NCBI GenBank assembly: GCA_946621045.1
Contig: CAMOOA010000059.1
Coordinates: forward strand, 1 to 7,678
Length of the DNA: 7,678 nt
Source of the DNA: an uncultured Erysipelotrichaceae bacterium
GTDB taxonomy: Bacteria > Bacillota_I > Bacilli_A > Erysipelotrichales > Erysipelotrichaceae
Reading direction: 5' to 3'
The translations under genes and the position numbers were made by a program. The notes under the pieces were generated by a model. That model was not told the DNA's origin. It saw only the letters and a program-made list of their open reading frames with translations, and ran no database searches. Positions 1 to 6,119 of this stretch are shown here, one piece after another (the first letter of the stretch is position 1; every line of letters starts with the position of its first letter).

Positions 1-31
1 TAGTGATTATCTGGAACAGGTGTTCCGCTAG
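1..31 (+). CDS. C-terminal tail of an unidentified upstream gene (partial)
   Basis: Reading from base 2, the frame gives SDYLEQVFR and then a TAG stop at 29-31. This looks like an amphipathic protein C-terminus. The stop overlaps the AGGAGG Shine-Dalgarno (30-35) of the dCMP deaminase gene, which is the usual arrangement for adjacent genes in one operon. Only nine codons are visible, so no function can be assigned and the frame could be chance. Confidence 0.4.
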   Translation, partial: SDYLEQVFR

Positions 32-42
32 GAGGCCGGCTT

Positions 43-537
43 ATGCCAAAACGTAATGACACGCTTACATGGGATGAGTACTTCATGGGACTTGCCCATC
101 TCTCTGCGCTGCGCTCCAAGGATCCGAATACACAGGTAGGCGCTGCAATCGTCGATGAGAATCATCGCGTCGTATCCGTCGGATACAACGGCTTTCCGAA
201 AGGATGCTCGGATGATGTGTTTCCCTGGGAACGCGAAGGGGAAGCACTCCGGACAAAGTATTTCTATGTCGTTCATGCGGAACTGAATGCGATTCTGAAC
301 AGTCCGCGGTCGGTAAGCGGATGCACGATTTACGTATCCCTGTTTCCCTGCAATGAATGCGCCAAGGCTATCATTCAGTCCGGCATCAAACGGATCGTTT
401 ATGAATCTGACAAATACGCCGATACCGACGGCACAAAGGCATCCAAAGCAATGCTGGAAGCGGCAGGGGTTGAACTGGTCCGGATCGAAAACACAATTAA
501 ACTGCAGGTTGAAAAAGTACCGAATACAGCGATATGA
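43..537 (+). CDS. Deoxycytidylate (dCMP) deaminase, ComEB-like
   Basis: A 164-residue cytosolic zinc deaminase predicted to convert dCMP to dUMP, the feed to thymidylate synthase. The zinc signature is complete: HAE at residues 78-80 (His78 ligand, Glu80 proton shuttle) and PCNEC at 102-106 (Cys103 and Cys106 ligands). The family-typical N-terminal block TWDEYFMGLAHLSALRSKDP (residues 9-28) and the segments NTQVGA, GYNGFPKGCSDD and SDKYADTD are all present. Length matches the family. The start is fixed by AGGAGG at 30-35, seven nucleotides before ATG. It is followed by a hairpin terminator and faces the deaminase genes convergently, so it is probably the last gene of a separate, housekeeping unit. 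The short C-terminal extension (about residues 150-164) carries no recognised motif. Confidence 0.93.
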   Translation: MPKRNDTLTWDEYFMGLAHLSALRSKDPNTQVGAAIVDENHRVVSVGYNGFPKGCSDDVFPWEREGEALRTKYFYVVHAELNAILNSPRSVSGCTIYVSLFPCNECAKAIIQSGIKRIVYESDKYADTDGTKASKAMLEAAGVELVRIENTIKLQVEKVPNTAI

Positions 538-541
538 AAAC

Positions 542-573
542 AGGGAGCCCGTGAAAGGCTCCCTTTAAGTTTT
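542..573. terminator. Bidirectional intrinsic terminator between convergent genes
   Basis: An 8-bp perfect stem, AGGGAGCC (542-549) with GGCTCCCT (557-564), encloses the 7-nt loop CGTGAAA. On the + strand it is followed by TTAAGTTTT. On the - strand the stem is followed by TGTTTTC. It sits 4 nt after the dCMP deaminase stop and 23 nt beyond the stop of the convergent deaminase gene, so it can end both transcripts. Confidence 0.85.
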
Positions 574-595
574 ACTATAGGTTCTTTATACCGAT

Positions 596-1615
596 TTATT
601 TCAGCAATGCCTCGAGTTCTGCACGGATCGGGGCTTTTACTGTTTCATCGCAGAAGGCGGCGTTGATCGCATTCAGATTCATCTGAATCAGATCACGTTC
701 GCTAAATCCCATCTCATTCAGGCAGTGATCATATTCCATGTCCAGGGTAACGTCGGCCAGGAACTGGTTATCCGTGTTGATCGATACCTTGAGTCCCATT
801 TCCATCATGTTTTTTGCGGGGTGTTTTTCATAGGTGGGTTCTGTCTGACACTGGATGTTGGATGTCGGGCAGATTTCAAACAGCACATCTGTCTGGGCAA
901 TGCGGCGCACCAGGCCCGGATCAAAGTAAACATGATGACCGTGCCCGATCCGCTTCGCGCCGAAGGTATAGACAGCGGTTTCCACCGTATCCGGTCCCGG
1001 CGAGTCTCCGGCATGACAGGTGAACGGAATATTGAGCTTCCGGGCTGCGTCAAAGAACGGTGCGAAGTTCTCCAGCGGCACAAGACCTTCTGCGCCGGCA
1101 AGATCGATGCCGACAAGGCCGTTGCCAAGATAGTTCCTTGCGGTCAGGACCGTATCCATATTCGCCTCGTAGTTGATCAGTTCACTGCCGTATACCATCA
1201 TGCAGGCGAGGATGCCGAGCTTGATCGGGTACGTATCCATGGCCCGTTTTGCGCCGGCGATGACCGCTTCGATTGCGGTTGCCTGAGTAAGTTCTCCGGA
1301 AACATGCTGCTGGGGAGCGAAGCGGATCTCCGCATAGGCAACACCCTGATGATAGAGGTCTTCACCAAGTTCGAATGTGATGCGCTCCAGTGCTTCACCT
1401 GTCTGCATGACAGAACAGGGGAGATCAAACATCTTGAGATATTCATTTACCGATCCGCAGGTGGCGCGGTGTCTTGTGAGTGCGCGGTATTCTTCGACCG
1501 TCGGGACATCGGTTTTGATGCCGTATTTCGCAGCAAGTTCATACATGGTTTCCGGACGGAAACTGCCGTCCAGATGATTGTGGAGATCGATTTTAGGAAA
1601 GTTGTATTTTGTCAT
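596..1615 (-). CDS. Adenosine deaminase family protein with HAGD in place of HAGE
   Basis: A 339-residue cytosolic TIM-barrel metallo-deaminase of the adenosine/AMP deaminase family, predicted to convert adenosine or a related 6-aminopurine nucleoside to the 6-oxo form with release of ammonia. Visible motifs: metal ligands in HNHLDGS (His12, His14), YAEIRFAPQQH (94-104), GIDLAG (169-174), metal His201 in HAGD (201-204), catalytic His225 in IGHG (223-226), CPTSN (249-253), and metal Asp282 in NTDN (280-283). Length is normal for the family. The oddity is Asp204 where the family has the catalytic Glu that protonates the purine ring N1. It also has Asn283 where eukaryotic and enterobacterial enzymes have a second Asp. 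An AAGGA site lies only 4 nt before ATG. It is second in a two-gene operon, 19 nt after the paralogue. Substrate is uncertain; it could act on a modified nucleoside. Confidence 0.88.
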   Translation of the reverse strand: MTKYNFPKIDLHNHLDGSFRPETMYELAAKYGIKTDVPTVEEYRALTRHRATCGSVNEYLKMFDLPCSVMQTGEALERITFELGEDLYHQGVAYAEIRFAPQQHVSGELTQATAIEAVIAGAKRAMDTYPIKLGILACMMVYGSELINYEANMDTVLTARNYLGNGLVGIDLAGAEGLVPLENFAPFFDAARKLNIPFTCHAGDSPGPDTVETAVYTFGAKRIGHGHHVYFDPGLVRRIAQTDVLFEICPTSNIQCQTEPTYEKHPAKNMMEMGLKVSINTDNQFLADVTLDMEYDHCLNEMGFSERDLIQMNLNAINAAFCDETVKAPIRAELEALLK

Positions 1616-1634
1616 AGGGTCCTTCTTTCATTCG

Positions 1635-2642
1635 TTATGATTCCAGTTCCCGCTTCAGTCTGTCGCGAAGCGTCTGTTTTGTTTCTTCATCGCAGAAGGC
1701 TGCTTCAATTGCATTTGCGGTGCACTGCGCGAGGGTATCATCGCTGACTCCCAGCATCCTGAGCTGATAGTGCTCATTAGCGATATTGGTGCGGGCAAAC
1801 ATCATATTGTCCGAGCTGAGCGTAACATTTGCGCCGCGTTCCAGCAGGGTGAGTACTGCATGTTCGGCATAGTTCATTGTCCGCTTCACATTGGAAGAGA
1901 CGCAGACTTCAAGCGGAATATGCGAATCAAGCACCGCCTTCAGATACTCTTCCTTCTGAAGACAGTTTACACCGTGACCGATCCGGTCGACGCCCCAGCT
2001 CAAAGCGTCCAGTACATGTTCGCCGATTCCCATTTCTCCGGCATGGCAGGTGACCGGAATACCGGCATCCTTTGCGGTTTGGATCAGGGAACCGTAATCT
2101 TTGAAATCGCCGTTGTTTTCAAATCCGGCCAGATCGATGCCGACCGCACCTTTGCCGAGAAGTTCCTTTGTGACACGGATCGTCTCCAGGTTTTCTTCCC
2201 AGTTTGCGGCGGCGTTTTCGCCTTTGTGCATCATGCAGTTGATGATCCCGATGCGGATATCCGGAAAGTCACGCATTCCGCGGGCTGCCCCGTCAATAAC
2301 CGCCTGCAGGGCTTCCTTCTGGGTCAGGCCCTGTTTCATGTGCTGCTGGGAGGCAAAGCGGATTTCCGCATACCAGAGTCCCATATCTGCCAGCCGCCTT
2401 ACCAGATCCCAGGTGGCTTCTTCAAGGTCTTCATATAGCTGCAGGATATTGCAGGTTAGATCAAATTTCGTAATGCTCTGGGCATGCGGCTTTGCATTGT
2501 TTTCAAAGAGCCGGTTGTAATAATCCGTAAAACTGGATTCCGGCGGAATCACGCCGCGCTTCAGAGATTTTTCATATGCCCAGCGGATATTGAACGAGCC
2601 GTCAAGATGGAGGTGCAGTTCGATGCGTGCGGTATTGTGCAT
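1635..2642 (-). CDS. Adenosine deaminase (paralogue with intact HAGE)
   Basis: A 335-residue adenosine deaminase family enzyme, predicted to turn (deoxy)adenosine into (deoxy)inosine. It has HLHLDGS with metal ligands His10 and His12, YAEIRFASQQH (91-101), GIDLAG (168-173), HAGE (200-203; His200 metal, Glu203 catalytic), IGHG (221-224; His223 catalytic), and SSDN (276-279; Asp278 metal). Where most relatives read C-P-T-S-N it reads CVSSN (247-251), so this active-site loop has drifted. GGAG (complement of 2652-2655) lies 9 nt before ATG. It is first in the - strand operon, transcribed divergently from the nucleoside hydrolases, and feeds the tandem paralogue downstream. Inosine from this enzyme would be a natural substrate for the hydrolases across the divergent promoter. 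Family assignment is strong; exact substrate is inferred. Confidence 0.9.
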   Translation of the reverse strand: MHNTARIELHLHLDGSFNIRWAYEKSLKRGVIPPESSFTDYYNRLFENNAKPHAQSITKFDLTCNILQLYEDLEEATWDLVRRLADMGLWYAEIRFASQQHMKQGLTQKEALQAVIDGAARGMRDFPDIRIGIINCMMHKGENAAANWEENLETIRVTKELLGKGAVGIDLAGFENNGDFKDYGSLIQTAKDAGIPVTCHAGEMGIGEHVLDALSWGVDRIGHGVNCLQKEEYLKAVLDSHIPLEVCVSSNVKRTMNYAEHAVLTLLERGANVTLSSDNMMFARTNIANEHYQLRMLGVSDDTLAQCTANAIEAAFCDEETKQTLRDRLKRELES

Positions 2643-2667
2643 ATCAGGATACTCCGGTTTCTTTGTG

Positions 2668-2687
2668 TACGGTCCTATTGTACCGTA
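2668..2687. promoter_or_regulatory. Inverted repeat around a candidate -10 of the deaminase operon
   Basis: TACGGT (2668-2673) and ACCGTA (2682-2687) form perfect 6-bp arms with an 8-nt spacer. The complement of 2677-2682 reads TACAAT, one base off the sigma-A -10 consensus, in the right orientation and about 35 nt upstream of the deaminase ATG at 2642. No good -35 is visible 16-18 nt upstream (the best is TGCATT), so the promoter would need an activator or be weak. A protein bound to the repeat would cover the -10, which suggests repression. The role is inferred; the symmetry is seen. Confidence 0.4.
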
Positions 2688-2707
2688 TGGGACGGGTGGA
2701 ATGCATC

Positions 2708-2721
2708 AGCAAGCGCTCACG
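2708..2721 (+). promoter_or_regulatory. Weak cre-like (CcpA) box in the divergent promoter region
   Basis: The 14-mer AGCAAGCGCTCACG matches 8 of the 11 defined positions of the Bacillus cre consensus TGWAANCGNTNWCA, including the AANCG core and the C at position 13. It lies just upstream of the + strand promoter and upstream of the - strand -10, where bound CcpA could affect both operons. The match is imperfect at both ends, so this is a weak candidate, supported mainly by two better boxes in the same locus. Confidence 0.3.
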
Positions 2722-2751
2722 TTCAATATGCATGTTTGCATATGTTAGAAT
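2722..2751 (+). promoter_or_regulatory. Extended -10 promoter of the nucleoside hydrolase operon
   Basis: TGTTAGAAT (2743-2751) is an extended -10 element: TG, one base, then TAGAAT, one mismatch from TATAAT. A poor -35, TTCAAT (2722-2727), lies 18 nt upstream. Transcription would start near 2758, leaving a leader of about 60 nt before the ATG at 2818. The spacer is occupied by an 18-bp palindrome (2726-2743), so the promoter is very probably controlled. Confidence 0.55.
2726..2743. promoter_or_regulatory. 18-bp palindromic operator inside the hydrolase promoter
   Basis: ATATGCA (2726-2732), spacer TGTT, then TGCATAT (2737-2743): perfect 7-bp arms. It occupies the interval between the -35 and the -10 and touches the TG of the extended -10, the classic site for a dimeric repressor. 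I do not recognise the regulator: it is not the B. subtilis PurR box or a purine riboswitch, and no regulator gene is in the window. Binding is inferred. Confidence 0.55.
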
Positions 2752-2766
2752 AGGAACATTCAAAAG

Positions 2767-2810
2767 GGAACTGCAGGTTCCTGCAGGTATGGAGGGCCGG
2801 GATATCCGGC
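2767..2810 (+). promoter_or_regulatory. Structured leader: SD between two hairpins, far from the start codon
   Basis: The only good Shine-Dalgarno for the first hydrolase is GGAGG at 2791-2795, which is 22 nt before ATG, far beyond the normal 5-10. A hairpin lies in between: GCCGG (2796-2800), loop GATAT, CCGGC (2806-2810). If folded, it would bring the SD to about 7 unpaired nucleotides from ATG. Upstream is a second symmetric element, CTGCAGG-TT-CCTGCAG (2771-2786), which can fold as CTGCAG, a 4-nt loop and CTGCAG; an alternative 5-bp pairing is GGAAC (2767-2771) with GTTCC (2777-2781). The SD therefore sits in a 9-nt unpaired gap between two stems. Function (start-site looping, translational control or 5' mRNA stability) is inferred. 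Confidence 0.45.
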
Positions 2811-2817
2811 AAGTAGT

Positions 2818-3783
2818 ATGCAAAAACGACCATTTATTATCGACTGTGACACCGGAACCGACGATACCATCGCGCTTGTTGCGGCGCTTGGATGCGAAGA
2901 GATGGAGATTGTCGGAATCACCTCCGTCAACGGCAATGTGCCGGAATCCTATACGTCCAGAAACAATCTCAATCTGATGGAATATCTCGGGTATTCGATT
3001 CCGGTATGCCACGGAGCAATTCTTCCGCTGCTGGGCAGTAAGACGACCGGCGCCTCGGCGAATATCCACGGCAAGACAGGACTTGGATCGACGGAGCTTC
3101 CGGAGGCGGAACACTCTGATTTTGATCCGCGGATTGCGGCGCAGTTTATTTACGAAGAAGCTGTAAAACGCAGCGGTGAGCTGGAGCTGCTCGTGACCGG
3201 ACCGATTACAAATATCGCAATCTGTCTCTGCGAGCATCCGGATCTTCCGAAATACATAAAACATCTTTATTTCATGGGCGGTTCCACGGTCGGCGGAAAC
3301 GTCAATACCACCGCGGAATACAACATCTGGGTGGATCCGGAAGCGCTGCACGTTGTTCTTCAGAGCGGTATTCCGATGACGATGGTCGGACTGAATGTGT
3401 CAAATCTGACGGAGATGCGTACCGAAGAAGAGATGCTGCTGCGCTCTTACGGCACAAGGGAAGGCGATCTTGTGGCAGATCTGCTTGTTTACATGATGAA
3501 CCGCAATACCGGAAAGAGTAAGGTCTTCCGGGCAAATATGCATGATCCGCTTGCGCTTGCGTCCGCAATGTTTCCGGAATGTATGAAATATGAGGATTAT
3601 TTCGGCGATACCGAATGCACAGGAACGTACACCCGCGGCCATACCGCAATCGATGTCTTCCGCCGTTCCGGAAAGGAGCCGAATGTACGCGTGGCTGTGG
3701 AAGTGGATGTGGACATGTTCCGGGAGTGGCTGTGCGATCGGATCCGGCTTGCCGGATACAATGGAGAGGCGGTGCGCAAATGA
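2818..3783 (+). CDS. Nucleoside hydrolase, inosine-uridine preferring family (copy 1)
   Basis: A 321-residue calcium-dependent nucleoside N-ribohydrolase that would split nucleosides into free base and ribose in the cytosol. Metal-binding motif DCDTGTDD (9-16; Asp11, Asp15, Asp16) is the family DxDxGxDD signature with Thr in place of the common Pro. Other marks are GITSVNGN (33-40), HGKTGLG (84-90), TGPITN (127-132), MGG (153-155), the ribose-binding stretch around NVNTTAEYNIWVDPEA (161-176), and HDPLALA (242-248) with the catalytic-site His242 and metal Asp243. Length is usual for the family. No in-frame upstream ATG, GTG or TTG exists before a stop at 2746, so the ATG is fixed despite its remote SD. 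The stop overlaps the start of the second hydrolase. Asn193 stands in GLNV where the paralogue has GLDV. Specificity between purine and pyrimidine nucleosides cannot be read off safely. Confidence 0.92.
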   Translation: MQKRPFIIDCDTGTDDTIALVAALGCEEMEIVGITSVNGNVPESYTSRNNLNLMEYLGYSIPVCHGAILPLLGSKTTGASANIHGKTGLGSTELPEAEHSDFDPRIAAQFIYEEAVKRSGELELLVTGPITNIAICLCEHPDLPKYIKHLYFMGGSTVGGNVNTTAEYNIWVDPEALHVVLQSGIPMTMVGLNVSNLTEMRTEEEMLLRSYGTREGDLVADLLVYMMNRNTGKSKVFRANMHDPLALASAMFPECMKYEDYFGDTECTGTYTRGHTAIDVFRRSGKEPNVRVAVEVDVDMFREWLCDRIRLAGYNGEAVRK

Positions 3784-4721
3784 GAAAGTTTGTATTTGAC
3801 TGTGATACGGGAACCGATGATGCAATTGCGATTCTTGCGGCCTTCGGAACGCCGGATATTGAAATTCTCGGCATCACATCCGTAAACGGAAACGTGACGG
3901 AAAACCACGTGTCCGCAAATAATCTGGATCTATGCGAATACCTCGGATTTGATGTGCCGGTAACCCGCGGCGCATCCATGCCGCTGTTTTCGGGCTATCA
4001 CAATTCCCTTGATATGACCCACGGTTCCACCGGCCTTGGATCCGTTGTGCTTCCGCATGCGCAGAGGATGGAGTTTGATCCGCGGATCGCATCCAGATTT
4101 CTGTTTGACAAGGCAGTGGAATGCGAAGGAGAACTGGAACTGTTCGTGACAGGACCGATGACAAATGTGGCGCTTGCGGTGATCCAGTATCCGGAATTCA
4201 GTGATCTGATCAAACATATCTATTTTATGGGCGGCGCTGTCTGGGGCGGCAATGTCACGACAACCGCAGAGTTCAATATCTGGGCGGACCCGGAGGCAGC
4301 TCATATCGTATTTGACAGCGGCATTCCGATGACCATGGTCGGACTGGATGTGACGCTGAAGGCAATCATGAAGAAGGAAGATATTGACCGGCTGCGCACA
4401 AGCCAGAGCAGAGCAGCGGGGTTTGCGGCAGATCTTCTGGATTTCATGTTTGAACGCTTCCGCAGGGGCGGCGAAGATGTCATCATGCATGATGCGCTCG
4501 CTGTCGCTTCCGCACTCTGTCCGGAATGCATGAAATATGTCGATTATTACGTTGATGTGGAAACCACGGGTACGTATACCCGGGGTCATACAGCGGCGGA
4601 TTTCCGCAGACGGCTCGGTAAGGAGCCAAACATGGCATGTGCGATGGAAATCGATGTGCCGATGTTCCGGAACTGGCTTGTTGATACGATCCTGACATGC
4701 GGACAGAGTGAGAAACACTGA
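3780..4721 (+). CDS. Nucleoside hydrolase, inosine-uridine preferring family (copy 2)
   Basis: A 313-residue paralogue of the preceding enzyme, same predicted reaction. The start ATG overlaps the upstream TGA as ATGA, and GGAGAGG (3763-3769) lies 10 nt before it, so translation is coupled; longer in-frame openings run back over gene 1 and are not needed. Motifs: DCDTGTDD (7-14), GITSVNGN (31-38), HGSTGLG (81-87), TGPMTN (124-129), MGG (150-152), TTAEFNIWADPEA (160-172), MHDALAVA (236-243) with His237 and Asp238. By eye about half the residues match copy 1. Differences cluster at residues 67-80 and in the helical region 192-235, which in this family lines the base pocket, so the two probably differ in preferred nucleoside. 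All metal ligands are intact. It overlaps the MATE gene by one base. Confidence 0.92.
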   Translation: MRKFVFDCDTGTDDAIAILAAFGTPDIEILGITSVNGNVTENHVSANNLDLCEYLGFDVPVTRGASMPLFSGYHNSLDMTHGSTGLGSVVLPHAQRMEFDPRIASRFLFDKAVECEGELELFVTGPMTNVALAVIQYPEFSDLIKHIYFMGGAVWGGNVTTTAEFNIWADPEAAHIVFDSGIPMTMVGLDVTLKAIMKKEDIDRLRTSQSRAAGFAADLLDFMFERFRRGGEDVIMHDALAVASALCPECMKYVDYYVDVETTGTYTRGHTAADFRRRLGKEPNMACAMEIDVPMFRNWLVDTILTCGQSEKH

Positions 4722-6079
4722 TGTTTGTAAAGGATAAATCATTTTATTCCCACATCTTCCGGCTGATGCTGCCGCTGGTTCTGCAGCAGCTTCTGCGCAT
4801 CTCGGTTGATACGGTAAACTCGATCATGCTCGGAAGTATCGATCAGATTCAGATGTCGGCGGTTGCACAGGCAAATCAGATATTTTTCATCTATTACACG
4901 ATCTGTTCGGGACTTTCGGTCGGTGCGGCAGTGCTGGTTGCGCAGTACTGGGGAAAGAAGGACAGGGAAAGCATTTCCGTTCTGACCGCGCATGCCCTGC
5001 GGGTAACGCTTGTCATCGGACTCACAGTTACGGCCGCAGTTGCGCTGTTTCCGGCGTTCTTCATGCGTATCTATTCCTCGGATCCGGAAATCATCCGGAT
5101 CGGCGCGGGATATCTGCGCAGAGTTTCAATGATGTATACCGCCTGCGGGCTTTCAGTGATGCTGTTCGGCATTGGAAGAGGGGTCGAGCAGGTCAGAATC
5201 ATCCTGTTTACCAATATTCTTTCCTACAGCATCAACATTCTGATCGACTGGCTGCTGATCTACGGCATGTTCGGTCTTCCGAAACTCGGTGTGACGGGCG
5301 TTGCCATCGGTACCGTAACCGCAAGATTTGTGGAACTTCTCGTCTGCGGCTGTCTGTTTCTTTCCAATCCGGATATACCGTTTAAACTGAGCGATATCAC
5401 AAGATCAGATCCGGAACTGCGGAAAGCGCTGTTTAAGGTTTCGCTTCCGATCGTTGCGCATGAGGTCATCTGGTCACTCGGCACATCCAGCGGCGCAATG
5501 ATCACCGGACAGCTCGGCAAGGAGGCCGTTGCGGGATACAACGTCACAACTGTTCTGTATGATCTCTTTGCCAGCATCGGACACGGTTACCTGAATGCCT
5601 GTGCCGTAGTCATCGGGATGACGCTCGGAACAGGGAAGACCGAAAGGGCAAAGGCTGAGGCCAATTCCATGATGGCGATGGCTCTCTGCATCGGTGTGGC
5701 GGTCGGAGTGATGACATATCTGGTAAGAAATCCGTTCCTGAGGCTCTATGCGCTGGAACCTGCGTCTGTCGGTTATGCCCGTCAGTTCATGACGGTCATT
5801 GCGGTCATCTGGCCGTTCTCCCTGATCGAAATGATCACGATGGTCGCCATACTTCGTGCCGGCGGGCAGGGGAAAGTCGGCTTTTATGCGGATATCGTCA
5901 TCATGTGGATGATCTGCATTCCGCTGGCCTGGTATTCGGCGTTCCGGCTTCATGCGGAGCCCTGGGTCACCGTAGCCATCGTCAAATCCATCATTGCGCT
6001 GGAAGCCATTGTGGGAACCGTCTGTGTATACCGGTATAAATGGCTTCGGAATCTTACAAAACAGGGACAGGAAGTGTAA
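4721..6079 (+). CDS. MATE-family multidrug/metabolite efflux transporter
   Basis: A 452-residue integral membrane protein with about twelve hydrophobic segments in two MatE halves, the normal size for the family, expected to export substrates in exchange for Na+ or H+. Recognisable features: an N-terminal helix with MLPLVLQQLL (16-25), the loop SAVAQANQIFF (46-56), the GAAVLVAQYWGKKD segment (68-81), GIGRGVEQVR (150-159) at the position of the usual RGxGD-like turn, and NILIDWLLIYGMFGLPKLG (172-190), a strong MatE signature. The SD is weak, but ATG overlaps the hydrolase stop as TGATG, so it is coupled to the nucleoside hydrolases. This context suggests that the cargo is a base, nucleoside or nucleoside analogue; family membership alone does not show this. 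Confidence 0.92.
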   Translation: MFVKDKSFYSHIFRLMLPLVLQQLLRISVDTVNSIMLGSIDQIQMSAVAQANQIFFIYYTICSGLSVGAAVLVAQYWGKKDRESISVLTAHALRVTLVIGLTVTAAVALFPAFFMRIYSSDPEIIRIGAGYLRRVSMMYTACGLSVMLFGIGRGVEQVRIILFTNILSYSINILIDWLLIYGMFGLPKLGVTGVAIGTVTARFVELLVCGCLFLSNPDIPFKLSDITRSDPELRKALFKVSLPIVAHEVIWSLGTSSGAMITGQLGKEAVAGYNVTTVLYDLFASIGHGYLNACAVVIGMTLGTGKTERAKAEANSMMAMALCIGVAVGVMTYLVRNPFLRLYALEPASVGYARQFMTVIAVIWPFSLIEMITMVAILRAGGQGKVGFYADIVIMWMICIPLAWYSAFRLHAEPWVTVAIVKSIIALEAIVGTVCVYRYKWLRNLTKQGQEV

Positions 6080-6092
6080 ACGCTTCCTGTTT
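6067..6092 (+). terminator. Hairpin at the end of the hydrolase-MATE operon
   Basis: Perfect 8-bp arms ACAGGAAG (6067-6074) and CTTCCTGT (6083-6090) enclose TGTAAACG, which contains the MATE stop codon TAA (6077-6079). Only a short, broken T run follows (TTTCATAG), so termination would be inefficient. The loop and right arm also form a cre-like box, which gives the element a possible second role. Confidence 0.45.
6075..6088 (+). promoter_or_regulatory. cre-like (CcpA) box overlapping the MATE stop codon
   Basis: TGTAAACGCTTCCT matches 9 of 11 defined positions of TGWAANCGNTNWCA; the mismatches are at position 12 and the last base. It lies about 70-115 nt upstream of the candidate promoter elements of the lipoprotein gene and at the end of the MATE gene. 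Bound CcpA could act upstream of the lipoprotein promoter or block read-through from the operon before it. Carbon control is inferred. Confidence 0.45.
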
Positions 6093-6119
6093 CATAGTTA
6101 TGCGGATATTCGTAATTTA

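Noticed and set aside
725..1747. A 340-codon open frame on the + strand
   Set aside because: It is antisense to the first deaminase and part of the second, is rich in Cys, His and Phe with no family pattern, and lacks an SD. It is a shadow of codon bias.
1770..2438. A 222-codon + strand open frame antisense to the second deaminase
   Set aside because: No recognisable domain, no SD, and a composition typical of an antisense shadow of a well-supported gene.
2643..2817. Purine riboswitch or PurR box in the divergent region
   Set aside because: I could not find the conserved purine aptamer loops or the CCGAAC-type PurR core on either strand.
3615..3779. N-terminal extension of the second hydrolase starting inside the first
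   Set aside because: The extension translates hydrolase 1 sequence in the wrong frame, is Cys/Arg/Pro-rich, and the ATG at 3780 has an SD and gives the family-typical N-terminus.
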